The notes under the pieces: generated by a model
What the model was told of the DNA's origin: nothing
What the model saw: only the letters and a program-made list of their open reading frames with translations
Databases searched by the model: none
Shown here: positions 52,805 through 63,317 of the stretch, in pieces
Position numbering within the stretch: the first letter of the stretch is position 1
Layout: each line of letters opens with the position of its first letter
Translations under genes and position numbers: made by a program
From: Paenibacillus sp. OVF10
Lineage (GTDB): Bacteria; Bacillota; Bacilli; Paenibacillales; Paenibacillaceae
Assembly (NCBI GenBank): GCA_022836915.1
Contig: CP094668.1
Span: 5,704,001 to 5,768,000 of the forward strand
Reading direction: 5' to 3'
Length of the DNA: 64,000 nucleotides

Positions 52805-53690
52805 TTAATCTGCTTGTTTATGATTTTTATTCCGGTAGATGATGAAATCCAGATATTCTGAAATATCATTCAGTGTCGTTTGTATACCTGCTGGATAACT
52901 AGTGAGTGCTTTTCGAAGTTGTTCAATGATATGCTGATAAGATACCAGGACCTCATTATCAACCTTAAATCCCTTGTCTTCGTCCTCCTGGTGAAGCTCA
53001 TCTTGCTTTAGAAGTGAGTCTAATTCTTTGATGGGTTGTGAAATATAATCTTTGTCGATTTTATCTGATAACATGGCTAGCTTACGAAGTAAACTTTTGA
53101 GTTCGGCTTCCGAATATTGTTTCATGAGGTCATCCATAATTTTTCTAAACGGTGTCCAATCCATCAATTCAGATTGCTCTGCTGGCACTGACAATGGATT
53201 GGAAGCTGCAAAGTTATCCATATCCCACTTGATGTTTTGGATAATATCTTTAAGTGAGATATTCAATTTTGCTTGAATCATTAATAAGCTCTCTATATTA
53301 AGAGAGACTTGTCCATTTATAATCTGAGACATTGCTGAATCTGATATTCCTAGTGCTTTCGCTGCCTCTTTCTGCAGTATCCCTTTGTCAGCAAGTTGCT
53401 GCCTTAGATTACTTCCGACCTTTTGCTGTAATTCCGGATAAGATCCAAAAGAAAAGACTTCTGCAGTACTTCTTCTCATATCTTTGTTTACAGCAGACAG
53501 TATTACTTCCATGCTCCCCATAATAAGCTCTCTTCCCACTGCGACGAATCAATCTAAATTGCTGCAATTCTTCCTTCATATGACTTTTATACGAATGAGG
53601 GTACATGATATACAATTCATCTTCTATTTCATCAAGTATCTTTTTAAATTTGGAGAAAGGGATTATGTCCCAATCATATTTTTCATTCAT
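52805..53690 (-). CDS. Xre-family HTH protein in the transposition operon, one-base frameshift
   Basis: Read as one 294-residue gene from MNEKYDWDIIPFSKFKKILD at 53690, after removing one G near 53520; otherwise two readings would overlap by 130 bases with nonsense in one. The HTH is KEAAKALGISDSAMSQIING (about residues 110-130), followed by an acidic helical C-terminus. It sits between the two tniQ genes, and is probably a repressor or immunity-type regulator of the element. It could instead be two proteins with the second starting near 53510. Confidence 0.62.
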
Positions 53691-53912
53691 AAGTCGCCCT
53701 CCAATATGATAGTTAATTCAAGTTTTAACGAAATAACTTATGTAATTACATCAATTTAAAAATTAAAAAGATGGTCACTTACATTATCAATAACATCCAT
53801 AATAGAAAAAGATGTAAGTCTCTCATATTTGTGGATTAGCTATTTTTATATATTTCTATCCTCTTATTTTAATTTTATACATATAAAACAGGTTACATCA
53901 GTGTTTATAAAC

Positions 53913-53936
53913 AAAAAGATCTCTTAACAGAGATCT
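53913..53936 (-). terminator. Terminator of the second tniQ gene
   Basis: On the minus strand AGATCTCT-gtta-AGAGATCT... followed by TTTTTG. It overlaps the stop codon. Confidence 0.75.
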
Positions 53937-55661
53937 ACAGTCCTAGAAGAGTTTTAATTTCGTGCCGATCAACAATATATTTTTTGGTCAACCCATGAAA
54001 GCCATCATGTAATGCGCCTTCTTGAAACCACTTTTGAATGACAGTTTTGGATAAACCATACTCAGAGCAAGTTTGATTAATGGTCATATATCGCAGCTGT
54101 ATACGTTCTATACACTTGGGATCATAATACGATATTCTTCGCTTTCCAGATGTATAGTATAATTCCTCTTTCGGCTGAAGTATCCCTAAGCGTTCCAGAC
54201 CTAAGAGAGTAGTATAATCCACTTTTAACAATCGCTCTACTTGTTCTTTTGTATATCCTTTTTGTTCACGTCTTCGATGGATCAGAAGGATGCGGCAAGA
54301 TAGCAGTTCCTCATTAGAGAAGGTCGCATCCGTGAGTTTCCCATTCTTTACTGGGCACACTGGCTTAATTTTTCCTTGTAGAATCATTTCTACGAGTTCC
54401 ACAAGTTTTAATTTATATGACCTAAACTGCCTTAAGAATTCATACAAGGTTCTCCCATGACTCTCAGCCTGGTACGCTCCTCGAACATTCTCAAGGAATA
54501 GTTCAAACTCCCTTTCATTGATGTAATATTGACTTCTCTTGAACTGGTACAGAGTTAGTAAATTCTTGTTTATAAATTCATTGAGCTGAACTTTGTCACT
54601 TATCCCCAATCTATTCGCTGCCTCTGAGCGGCGTATAAATCCTTCTGCCGGAACTTCTTGATCCAAAATAATATAATGATTCGCTGCACAAGCCACCTTG
54701 GATTCTTTACGGGAATGCTTCTGCAGCGTATTCGCTACCATCCGTGGAATAGAGGATTTTTGAATACCGTGAGAAGGGATGTATAGCAGAGGAGCGAGAT
54801 GCTTGAAAACTGGTTTTAGTCCGGCGTCATACTGAAGTTGAAGACATGCCTTGATTTTGATGTTTCTTATTTTAGGTGATAGATCACTTATGCGTCCCAT
54901 TGTATTTTTGAAGTTAACAGGGAAATCAGACAGCAAATGATATACATTTGTGTGAAGATGATACGCGCTTTCATTGTTAGAGCGATACTTTTTGTATTTT
55001 TAAATGCATTTAAAACATAGCTGTTGTTAGCGACACTCTGATTTCCTTGTAATAGATGACTCAGCCGGTTAGCCAGCATAAGATAGCCCTTCACCCTAAT
55101 GCCTTTTAAAATGGGCAATTGATCAGATTCAGCTATCCCTGAGCGTACCAAAGATTGAATCCATACCTGTGCCTGCAAACTTAGCGGATCTGAAATCACT
55201 GGTCCTTCAGCATAAGAAAATACTCCTTCACAGTGGGGACAGACATCAATGATAAAATGATCCATTGAGATCTTCTCTTTACAACGAACACAATAATCAA
55301 GCAGTAGTTCATTATGTTCCAGGCAAATGCTTACCGGTTCAATATTCCACATACTTTGATGATATACTCCTCGTTCTTTGACGCAAGATGGGCAATATTT
55401 AACCGAATTTCGATTGATAAGTTTGGGGGCTTTTCCCCATTTATTATGAGAGTGGCTTTCTAATGTGGAAACGGGGATGCCCGTCCATGCTGATACTACT
55501 CCCAGTGCCTTCCGGTTAAAAATGTTATTTCGAATATCCGAAACGCTCGCATCCCAATCCTTCGCAAAGCCTCTGATGTTTGTGTACCCATTCGCGTAAA
55601 TAAAACGTAATACGAAACTTATCAAACTTTCATCCTTCTCAATATCAGGTACAATGTTCAT
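53935..55661 (-). CDS. tniQ: TnsD/TniQ-like target-selection protein 2, one-base frameshift
   Basis: 575 residues from MNIVPDIEKDESLISFVLRF at 55661. The N-terminal TniQ domain has CPSCVKERGVYHQSMWNIEP, CLEHNELLLDYCVRCK and CPHCEGVF. The frame breaks near 54943; one base joins it to the C-terminal DNA-binding part with three HTH-like segments (RSEAANRLGISDKVQLNEFI, YTKEQVERLLKVDYTTLLGL and CSEYGLSKTVIQKWFQEG). The long, DNA-binding C-terminus is the TnsD layout for a fixed attachment site; comEC is the obvious candidate. Divergent from the secreted-protein operon. Confidence 0.85.
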
Positions 55662-55845
55662 TTCATATCTACCTCTCTTTTCAATTAAATGAGAGCTATT
55701 ATATGAAAGTATCGCATTTTTTATCACAAGAGGCTTGATCCCAAACAACAACTGGAAAATTGTACTGATGGATCTATTCCCTTTATTTGTGATAGTATCG
55801 CTAATGTTGTGTACATAACAAAAACATTGTTGGGGGTTTACTTAA

Positions 55846-56511
55846 TTGCGGAAAAAGAAAGTTTTAATATCACTTGGAGGACTATTTCTCCTCGTCACTA
55901 GCTTAAGTTTATTTGCAGGGGTGGGTGCTGCTTCTAAACCAGTTACATTTGATGCTTCAACTCCGATTACATTTACTACTCAGGAAGACTTTAATGCCAA
56001 AAAAATCCCACCTGGCTTTGATAAGAAAGAAAATATTGAAACCGGCAAAAAATTAGGCATTGATGTGAAATCAGCACAAAGCGAAGCGACCACTTTCACT
56101 AAAAAATTGCGGGCAGTTTTCAATAAAGATTCAATAACCGTAAATCAAGAACTTACAAGTGATGGAGACTACCTTGTTGGAAGCGGTGGTAGTATTGACC
56201 TTAATATGGATGGTCAGAAACATAACTTATCCATTTTAAGTTCTTTGGTCTCTCATTTTGAATTAAAAAATGGCACTCATCTGTTAACTGGAAGTTTCGA
56301 AACTGAAATCAAACAAGATGATGGTACTCTCGTTCCATCCACAGTTAGTTTCACAAGTATTGTCGAAACCGGGGAAGGAATTTACAGCGTAACTATGGGC
56401 ACCATTGAAGATGGACCCGTTGTACTCATGTTTGGTGATGATAGCTTTGCGACGCAAGAAATTCGTGACATCATCAGAGGGCAAGCCAACTTTGAGGAGG
56501 ATGCTCTCTAA
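55846..56511 (+). CDS. Secreted protein, first gene of a three-gene operon
   Basis: The start is TTG at 55846 (RKKKVLISLGGLFLLVTSL follows), after GGGGG. A signal peptide with probable cleavage after ...GVGAA, then an Asp/Thr-rich extracellular domain of about 190 residues without cysteine. The motif DLNMDGQKHNLSIL and the end RGQANFEEDAL are not ones I recognise. Its stop overlaps the next start (ATGA). Confidence 0.65.
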   Translation: MRKKKVLISLGGLFLLVTSLSLFAGVGAASKPVTFDASTPITFTTQEDFNAKKIPPGFDKKENIETGKKLGIDVKSAQSEATTFTKKLRAVFNKDSITVNQELTSDGDYLVGSGGSIDLNMDGQKHNLSILSSLVSHFELKNGTHLLTGSFETEIKQDDGTLVPSTVSFTSIVETGEGIYSVTMGTIEDGPVVLMFGDDSFATQEIRDIIRGQANFEEDAL

Positions 56512-57284
56512 TGAAAAATATGAACAAATCCAGTATCGCAATTGTTATAGCTTTGATCATTTTCACTGCTATCTCCTCCGCACCTGCACAAGCTCAAAAT
56601 ATGGGGGAATACTACCACAAAGGAAATGCGTATAGCAGTTACTACGACAGTGGAAATCAAGCCATTAATGGCTGGAGTACGGTCGTTATGGCTACTTCCT
56701 CAAGAATGGCTAGTCAAGGCAGTCTAGGGTATACATCGATACAAGCGTGGGCAAGACTGGATACTCTTAACGCTCAATACAGCCCTTACTATGCACCAAC
56801 AGTTGTTGCCATTGAGACCAAGATGAAAACAACGACGACAAGTAGCGATAGAGACTTTTATTTGATCCAAACCAATCCTGGTCATAATGTGAAGAAACAT
56901 TCCGTGGATTCGTTTATTTTTGATTTGATTGATTATAGAATTCCTGGAGTAAGTTTGGTGGGTAAGTTAGCAGAGAACTTTGCCAATGGTTTTACTTCGG
57001 GGACGGAGCAAAACTTATCCAATCCCAAAAACGGTACCTTAACATTCTTAAATCCAACTAATGCTAGTTTGTCTAACAACATTAGTTGGAAAGATGCTAA
57101 CCAGGTTATCGGTTCCAAAAAGAATTCTGGGGCAGCAGCAGAATTCCACTTCACTGTGGCAAATGGGAATCAAATTAACGTTGCACCTCAAGCTCGGGTA
57201 CAATATGGATTATATACAACCAACACCATAATTCCTATTAAATTGTGGTCAAACTATGCTTACGTGAACCACACGTTGAATTAA
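56511..57284 (+). CDS. Secreted protein, second gene of the operon
   Basis: 257 residues with a classic signal peptide (MNKSSIAIVIALIIFTAIS, then APAQAQ). The mature part is Tyr/Asn/Ser rich (YYHKGNAYSSYYDSGNQAIN) and probably beta structured. No catalytic motif and no wall anchor. It may be cell-surface or pilin-like, but I do not recognise a family. The next start overlaps the stop. Confidence 0.65.
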   Translation: MKNMNKSSIAIVIALIIFTAISSAPAQAQNMGEYYHKGNAYSSYYDSGNQAINGWSTVVMATSSRMASQGSLGYTSIQAWARLDTLNAQYSPYYAPTVVAIETKMKTTTTSSDRDFYLIQTNPGHNVKKHSVDSFIFDLIDYRIPGVSLVGKLAENFANGFTSGTEQNLSNPKNGTLTFLNPTNASLSNNISWKDANQVIGSKKNSGAAAEFHFTVANGNQINVAPQARVQYGLYTTNTIIPIKLWSNYAYVNHTLN

Positions 57285-57808
57285 TGATGATGAAAAAACA
57301 ATCTAAGGTCATCATAGTTGTTGTCGTTCTCTTGATCATTGCTGCCTCAACTATTGTTTTAATTGAGAACTCAATCAGTAAGAAAGAACTTGAAGTTAAT
57401 TCGAAGTATTATACTGGTTTTGTTTCGAGAGTACAAAAATTAGATGATACACTTTCTCAAACCAGTGAGATAGAGACTAATAATGAAGTTGAGCAAATGT
57501 TTGAAGTGTATACTTCCATTATTTTAGTGAATGACCAATTAACTCTCTTACAAGAAAATACTAAAACTTTTCCCGAACTAAATGTTCTTATCAATGACTT
57601 TTTAATATTCAGAGGTGAATACGGTTATCTTGTAAGAGATCAATTAAAAGGTAGTCGTGCAGATTCTGAAGTCCTCATGAAAGTGGTCAAACAGATCAAA
57701 TTCTTCTTGACTGACTTGCCAAACGAATACGAGAATTCGAAGGAATTTTCGGATCAGTTTAGTAAAGCTTCTGAACATATTAAACCATTAATACATCTTA
57801 ATTTCTAA
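57284..57808 (+). CDS. Membrane-anchored protein, third gene of the operon
   Basis: The first of three tandem ATG codons overlaps the previous TAA. One N-terminal membrane segment (VIIVVVVLLIIAASTIVLI), then an extracytoplasmic helical domain of about 140 residues. A terminator follows 7 bases later, closing the operon. Function unknown. Confidence 0.65.
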   Translation: MMMKKQSKVIIVVVVLLIIAASTIVLIENSISKKELEVNSKYYTGFVSRVQKLDDTLSQTSEIETNNEVEQMFEVYTSIILVNDQLTLLQENTKTFPELNVLINDFLIFRGEYGYLVRDQLKGSRADSEVLMKVVKQIKFFLTDLPNEYENSKEFSDQFSKASEHIKPLIHLNF

Positions 57809-57814
57809 TTTATT

Positions 57815-57841
57815 TGAGCCGCAGTTGCGGCTCATTTTTTT
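57815..57841 (+). terminator. Terminator of the secreted-protein operon
   Basis: GAGCCGCA and TGCGGCTC arms followed by ATTTTTTT. Confidence 0.92.
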
Positions 57842-57893
57842 GTTCTCGAGGATGTTGTACCTTTCTTATGACTGTCCGTTGGGTACATTTCAG

Positions 57894-58079
57894 CTAACTT
57901 CTAACAATAAACTGACAACTTTCTTTGATGTAGTGATTCCCACCAATAACAACCGTTTTCAATGTCTGACGTTCAATGATTCCTCCTTCATCCAAAAATT
58001 CATCTTGCTGATATACAATAACATGCCATTTGTTCTGAATGGCTTTCTCAAAATGCAAAGCTTTATGTAAAAGTTCCAC
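57894..58079 (-). CDS. Possible small hypothetical protein (61 aa)
   Basis: GTG at 58079 with AAAAGGGGA upstream; an earlier TTG at 58109 would extend it by ten residues. The reading (VELLHKALHFEKAIQNKWHV) shows a helix followed by short strands ending QFIVRS. Not recognised; small and supported only by the binding site and codon pattern. Confidence 0.4.
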   Translation of the reverse strand: MELLHKALHFEKAIQNKWHVIVYQQDEFLDEGGIIERQTLKTVVIGGNHYIKESCQFIVRS

Positions 58080-58267
58080 GTATACAATCCCCTTTTCTGC
58101 AAGTATCAAACAATGCTTAAACTATTGTAATGAAGATTGAAATATATCCAAACAAATAGCACATACTAAAATTATTAGGATGAATATAGGATAAATACGA
58201 AAGTTTGATTTTAATAGTTACCGAAAATCAAAATAATTTCATCTAACTCATAAAAGGAGAAAGGTAC

Positions 58268-58677
58268 ATGGATTTTAATATAGAATCAATTGATAAAAAG
58301 AAAAAGATATAGGCAAAATGGTTAATGAGCTTATGCGCCTTAATTTCTCTTGGTGGAAAAACCAAGGTGATCCTGCCATTTATGAAGCTTTCTGCACCAG
58401 ACTTAATGAGCTTGGGTCAGAATCCATTGAAGTAGCTGAATCGTATTTTTTACGTCTAAATGCTTGGACTAAGCAACACGGATATGAATATCAAAGATTA
58501 CACCGGTTTCAAATAAGGCTTTTGATTGCTGAAGCTGTCATTGATATAAAGGTGAATGATCACGATTATGAGTTTTATTTGCTCGTCAATGACAAGCCCA
58601 GGAGATTATTCAAAAATCCAGCGGATATTGAGCCGTGGATTGAAAATGAATTCTTACCTTCATTGAAAGGACCTTAG
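58268..58677 (+). CDS. Hypothetical 136-aa protein, one-base frameshift
   Basis: Start MDFNIESIDKKKK after AAAGGAG. Adding one A in the A run near 58300 links it to MVNELMRLNFSWWKNQGDPA. The rest is a soluble alpha/beta protein with FYLLVNDKPRRLFKNPADIE and EFLPSLKGP. No known family; low cysteine, no signal. Confidence 0.6.
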
Positions 58678-58747
58678 GCTTCAATAAACTTAATGTTTAT
58701 AAACTGATGACAAAAAAACAAGCATGAAGTACTACACATATGGTGCA

Positions 58748-58792
58748 AACAAAAGCTCAGAGCATGTGCCTCTGAGCTTTTGTTTGTTTTTG
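58748..58792. terminator. Bidirectional terminator
   Basis: AACAAAAGCTCAGAG pairs with CTCTGAGCTTTTGTT, followed by TGTTTTT; between convergent genes. Confidence 0.88.
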
Positions 58793-58803
58793 GTCGTCAA
58801 ATC

Positions 58804-59393
58804 TTATTCTTTCGACTTTGTTGTTATTTCTAAAAATCGCATATACGGTTGTCCGTACATTGTGAAGTATAAGTCCCCTATCTTCGTTTCAATAATTTTG
58901 CCTTGCTTTGTTGCTTTTGAAGCATTCAAATCCACCCACGCAGCCAAGGTTTTAAACTCTTCTGAGTCCTTACTAAAGAAAGGGAACTTGTAAACTTGCA
59001 ATGCCGCTTTCGTCGTCGCTTCAACTACTTTTGGGTTCGTTGGTGCGTCAAGATTGTTTAGATCGATATATCCTGATGCATCCACAAGAACTTCTACCCA
59101 ATCAATCTGATCATTATCGCGAGTATGGTAAATATCGAACCGAACTTCAAGCTTTTCTTGCTTATAGATCCCAACGTACGCATCAAGCATTTTTAAACGC
59201 TCACTGCGAACTTCATAACCGCTATCAATCAATGATTTCTTCATGGCACTGGCGGTAAATTTGAAAGGCGTTACTGCTGAGAAACTGGATACATGGGAAG
59301 ATGTCTCTTTTTCTTTGCAGAGATGCCGTATCCGACGGAAATGGCTAAAATCAGCACAATTACTGCATGTGATACTTTAATTTTTTTATTCAT
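58804..59393 (-). CDS. Membrane-anchored hypothetical protein, one-base frameshift
   Basis: 196 residues after adding one A near 59310. An N-terminal anchor (VSHAVIVLILAISVGYGI) is followed by SHVSSFSAVTPFKFTASAMK and a domain with DIYHTRDNDQIDWVEVLVDA. It ends MYGQPYMRFLEITTKSKE. No family recognised. It lies just downstream of the UvrD-type helicase gene on the same strand. Confidence 0.6.
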
Positions 59394-59459
59394 ACTGATT
59401 ATTCCCCTCACTGTCTGACGAGTGAAAACTGAAGGACCCAAATTCATGATAGATTGGTT

Positions 59460-61847
59460 TTAGCCATTCATTAACGGCATTTTTAACTCTTTAATAAAAA
59501 TAGACCTCTTACTTGGTTTGTCTTGAATCGTTTTTGGGAAAGTAACATAGAGATTATTCTTCGCCCTGGTTGCAGCTACATACATTAATCTCCGTTCCTC
59601 CTCGTGTGTGGTCGGGGGCTCTGCCTTTTCCTTGCATTCATTCATATCAACGCTGCTCAATGCTACTGCACGACTAGAAGGTAAAGCTCCGTCATTCACA
59701 CCAATGACAAAGACATTATTAAAAGCAAGTCCTTTACTTTTATGGATCGTTAAAAAGTATAGTGCATTGTATTCACCCTTGTGATATAGCTTCAAATGAT
59801 TTTTCATACTTTCACTTTTTTCTTTAAGTCTTTGATGATACGCATTCAAATCACGCCAGGACTTGTAAATTGTACATTCTTTTTTAATCCAATCCGTCTC
59901 TTCTTTCGATAAATTCTTCTTATTTTTTGGAAAAAGTAGAAGTGGCTCAATGAACTCCAACACCTTAACTGGCTTCTTTTTAATGAGCTTGAAAATGCCG
60001 TTCAAATAATTTTCAAGCAACGTAATATCATTGCCTTTTCTGTAATTCTTAACGTACTCAACAAACTCCCGAAGCAAATGTTGAACATTTGAGAAATGGT
60101 TTTGTTCCAGAAATGTATTCAACTCTTGATTCTTGATGTAATAAGCCTTGCCTATGTTAAGCAATACCGGTTTCCAACTCGACTGGACTGATGGATTTAC
60201 TCCCATTAATTCTGACCAGATATCAAAAGCGCTTTTCAATTCAGGAATATTAAAGATTCCCATTACATCAGCATTGTTTTCAATCACATAAGGTATACCT
60301 CGATTATCAAGCACTTGGTAAACACTTTGTAACTGACCGACAGAACGATATAGGATCGTGGAAAGAGTATAATTTACAGGCTCTATTTTATCTTTAAATT
60401 CAAAAGGCTTCTCTTCGCCTAACTTTTGAGCTTTTAAAATGATCCAGTTTGCTTCATCAACTTGGTCTGCTGCTGCCCAAACAAAAGCATCACCTTCAGC
60501 TTTGTGAAAGGGGGTCATTGATTTCTCAATTCTATCGTGAGCGTTCGAGACAATCACTCGATTTCCAGCCTGAACAATGTTCTGTTTGGAGCGATAGTTC
60601 ATCATTAATTCAATGGTATATGTGTCATAAACCTCATGGAATTGTTTGATGAATTTAGGGTCCGACCCACGAAATGCATATATACTTTGGTCATCGTCCC
60701 CGACAATAATCAACTTAGCTCCATTGCCATCAGGTGGTGAAATAAGTTTCAAAATATCCATCTGTAACGGATTGATATCTTGGAATTCATCAACGAATAT
60801 GTAATCAAATTTATTTTGAATGAACTTACGAGCGGACTCATATTGTTGTAGGGCTCGATATAGGTTAAGAAGAAAATCATCAAACAAAACAATCTGCTGT
60901 TCAGTCCTTATTTGGATAAATTCCATATATAAATCATAAAACCGTTTGTGAATCGGATATTCTGATTCGGGTTCGAGACCATCGTAATATTTAGCTACAT
61001 AAGCCATCATTTCTTCGGGGCTACAGCCAATGTTAGTCCAATAATTTATCCTTTCACGTATTGTTTTTTCTCCTTCTTTATCGAACTGAAACAGATAATA
61101 CTTTTTTAAGAGGTGCTGAAATAATTTGCTTGCCTTTTCATCACTATCTTTTTTCTTTTGACCAGTGACTCCAACAGATGCGAGCGCTGGCACTATCTTA
61201 AGAAGTTGTTCAAATAAGGACCTGAAGACACCATGAAAAGTTCCAATCATCACCTTCGAATTATCTGTCCCCAAAAATAAATTCACACGTTCTTTCATTT
61301 CTTCTGCTGCTTTTCTAGTGAACGTAACCATGCATATCTTGGATGCTTCAACATTTTCCATCGTCGTCAAATATGCTGTTTTCGCACATATCGTTTCGGT
61401 TTTCCCACTTCCAGCTCCGGCTATAATTCTTAAACTTCTTTCCAATGGATATCGAATTGCTTCCACTTGATTTTGATTGAAAGGATTTCCTTTGATCTGT
61501 TCTATATGGTCGAAGAAGTTTTTATCTACATCCCATTCATCAATCAGTTTCTCATTGGATAAGCTTGTTACTTCTCCGTACTGATCTTTATATATTTCAT
61601 TACTTTCAACCACTCTTCCGATCAGTAGCCTCAATTCCTGCATTTCCTTTTCATTTTTTAGAATGTAAGCTTGCAGCTTTTTATTCTCATTAAGTAATTG
61701 CTTTATTTTAGTGGCTTTAGCTGCTAATTTGTTTTGCAAAACTGAATTTTCTTCGTGCAAACTTTGGTTTTTTAAGGATAAAGTCTCTATCTCCGACACT
61801 AACTTATCTCTATCCGTAAGTTTATTAAGTAATCTTTGAAAAGGCAT
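59460..61847 (-). CDS. UvrD-type superfamily 1 helicase with N-terminal coiled coil
   Basis: 795 residues, intact. A coiled coil of about 90 residues precedes the Q-like motif NPFNQNQVEAIRYP, Walker A RIIAGAGSGKTETICAKT, motif II FVDEFQDINPLQMDI, motif III IVGDDDQSIYAFRG, motif V TIHKSKGLAFNNVFVIGVND and motif VI MYVAATRAKNNLYV. No exonuclease domain. It is a second, differently built helicase from the one at 38-41 kb. A degenerate copy of its 3' end lies at 63.84-64.0 kb. Confidence 0.9.
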   Translation of the reverse strand: MPFQRLLNKLTDRDKLVSEIETLSLKNQSLHEENSVLQNKLAAKATKIKQLLNENKKLQAYILKNEKEMQELRLLIGRVVESNEIYKDQYGEVTSLSNEKLIDEWDVDKNFFDHIEQIKGNPFNQNQVEAIRYPLERSLRIIAGAGSGKTETICAKTAYLTTMENVEASKICMVTFTRKAAEEMKERVNLFLGTDNSKVMIGTFHGVFRSLFEQLLKIVPALASVGVTGQKKKDSDEKASKLFQHLLKKYYLFQFDKEGEKTIRERINYWTNIGCSPEEMMAYVAKYYDGLEPESEYPIHKRFYDLYMEFIQIRTEQQIVLFDDFLLNLYRALQQYESARKFIQNKFDYIFVDEFQDINPLQMDILKLISPPDGNGAKLIIVGDDDQSIYAFRGSDPKFIKQFHEVYDTYTIELMMNYRSKQNIVQAGNRVIVSNAHDRIEKSMTPFHKAEGDAFVWAAADQVDEANWIILKAQKLGEEKPFEFKDKIEPVNYTLSTILYRSVGQLQSVYQVLDNRGIPYVIENNADVMGIFNIPELKSAFDIWSELMGVNPSVQSSWKPVLLNIGKAYYIKNQELNTFLEQNHFSNVQHLLREFVEYVKNYRKGNDITLLENYLNGIFKLIKKKPVKVLEFIEPLLLFPKNKKNLSKEETDWIKKECTIYKSWRDLNAYHQRLKEKSESMKNHLKLYHKGEYNALYFLTIHKSKGLAFNNVFVIGVNDGALPSSRAVALSSVDMNECKEKAEPPTTHEEERRLMYVAATRAKNNLYVTFPKTIQDKPSKRSIFIKELKMPLMNG

Positions 61848-62162
61848 CTCTTTTCTCCCTATAACTTAGTGTAATGATGTTACATAGCTTCTACTCTACT
61901 TCTGCGATTGTCAATGAACATACTTGGTACTCACTTTTGATTTTTACAGAATAAAGCATAGTTGTAAACATAAATGATGGAAATTTCTAGTTGCACAAGA
62001 ATTCAATCCTAAAGATAGCGTCTATATACGGAAATTTTTGTTTATAATATTCTATAAATTTCACATTGTACTGAATCGTAATAAAAAAGCCTGTGTTCCA
62101 TATCACTTGGAATACAGGCTTTAGTCCCACTTAATATAAAAATCGAGCTCTTTAATTTCACA
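61848..62162. other. Intergenic region with one terminator
   Basis: AT-rich, no gene. Contains the hairpin at 62083-62122 that ends the membrane-protein gene. Confidence 0.5.
62083..62122 (-). terminator. Terminator of the 219-aa membrane protein gene
   Basis: On the minus strand AAAGCCTGTATTCC...GGAACACAGGCTTTTTT. Confidence 0.85.
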
Positions 62163-62822
62163 TCAAATACTATTTATTTTTTTGATATTTAGAGAAGATA
62201 GTACAATACCAGCCATGTAGGACAGCATAGTTATATCAATAATTTTGTTGATACAAAAATGAAAAAATTGGATGATGTGCATCGAAGGTGTCTTTCTAAC
62301 AAAAGTGTCCATGTTGATATAGAAAGAGTCTGTAGGCATAGGAATTGCAAAATGAAGACAAAATGCATAATAAAATACCTTCACATAATTGCGGTATAGT
62401 AACCACATATCTGATGTCGTGTCAAACTGAGCTGGCTTCATACTTGAAAAGGTTATATATACTAGCGAATAGCACAAATCAGCAAATACGATAGTGATAA
62501 TAATTTTAAAAAACAGCTTTTGAATTCCAAGTCTCCCCATATCTTTCACATCAGTAATTTTAGAGTCATAGAAAATCATTTTAATAAGATAATCTATTAT
62601 AAATATTGCAATTATTATCGAAAAAGCGGTAATACTAATATAAATCATTAAACTGGACTCTAAATCCAACTGCAAATCTAATATCATTAAAGATAATGCG
62701 TCATTTGGGTAAAGACTCACATACCAAAAAACAAACAAGAAAAAAACATGATAAACATAAAGAAACCAACAAACCATACTACTAACTTTAATAACATTGT
62801 TAAATTTAATGGCATCCCACAT
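62163..62822 (-). CDS. Multi-pass membrane protein (219 aa)
   Basis: At least four hydrophobic segments (MVCWFLYVYHVFFLFVFWYV, SLMIYISITAFSIIIAIFII, FFKIIITIVFADLCYSLVY and a C-terminal pair). Very low GC and codon use unlike the backbone. No enzyme motif. Small integral proteins like this are common in defence islands as pore-type effectors, but nothing here shows that function. Confidence 0.6.
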   Translation of the reverse strand: MWDAIKFNNVIKVSSMVCWFLYVYHVFFLFVFWYVSLYPNDALSLMILDLQLDLESSLMIYISITAFSIIIAIFIIDYLIKMIFYDSKITDVKDMGRLGIQKLFFKIIITIVFADLCYSLVYITFSSMKPAQFDTTSDMWLLYRNYVKVFYYAFCLHFAIPMPTDSFYINMDTFVRKTPSMHIIQFFHFCINKIIDITMLSYMAGIVLSSLNIKKINSI

Positions 62823-62926
62823 TTTTCATGTAGAAATGACTCAAATTTATCACCAAGAAACTCAAATATTTTATAACTGAAGAAAGTTATTGTAATTAAA
62901 CCGATTAGGAAGTAAAAAGAACTATA

Positions 62927-63163
62927 TTAATTTAATATTGTCAACGAAAATATCACAACACAAAATGGAGCAAAAGTATACTTTCTCCATACAGAACTGT
63001 TCACATTGGATTTATTATTAACGATTACATATATAGTAAACATAAATGCACAAACAATACATATTAAAAATCTCGTAACTGTTTCTTCTTCCACTATGTA
63101 AATTAGATACACGTACAGCCATGGCACTGCTCTTAAGAACTTATCTAAATTAGTCCAACTCAT
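62927..63163 (-). CDS. Small membrane protein (78 aa)
   Basis: Start MSWTNLDKFLRAVPW at 63163. Two hydrophobic segments (WLYVYLIYIVEEE and FLICIVCAFMFTIYVIV) and a C-terminal one. It lies on the same strand as the larger membrane protein, about 100 bases upstream. Function unknown. Confidence 0.5.
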   Translation of the reverse strand: MSWTNLDKFLRAVPWLYVYLIYIVEEETVTRFLICIVCAFMFTIYVIVNNKSNVNSSVWRKYTFAPFCVVIFSLTILN

Positions 63164-63317
63164 TAATATAAATTCTCCCCCACTATAAAAACTGAATTAT
63201 AAATCCACTTCAGCAGAGAGTATACATTTATATAACTGCTAATTTGTTATTGTTCAATTACCCCTCATGTTAGATACCCCTTTTTGGGGTAATAATACAA
63301 TAAATATCCTCTTACAC

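Noticed and set aside
55662-55845. Right end of the transposon directly upstream of the TnsD-like gene
   Set aside because: No CCA-N7-TGATAA array in either orientation and no comEC 5' part follows; only a promoter-like region with GCGATACT and AGTATCGC elements.
57825-58070. Plus-strand reading after the secreted operon
   Set aside because: Begins inside a terminator and lies opposite a small minus-strand gene with a better binding site.
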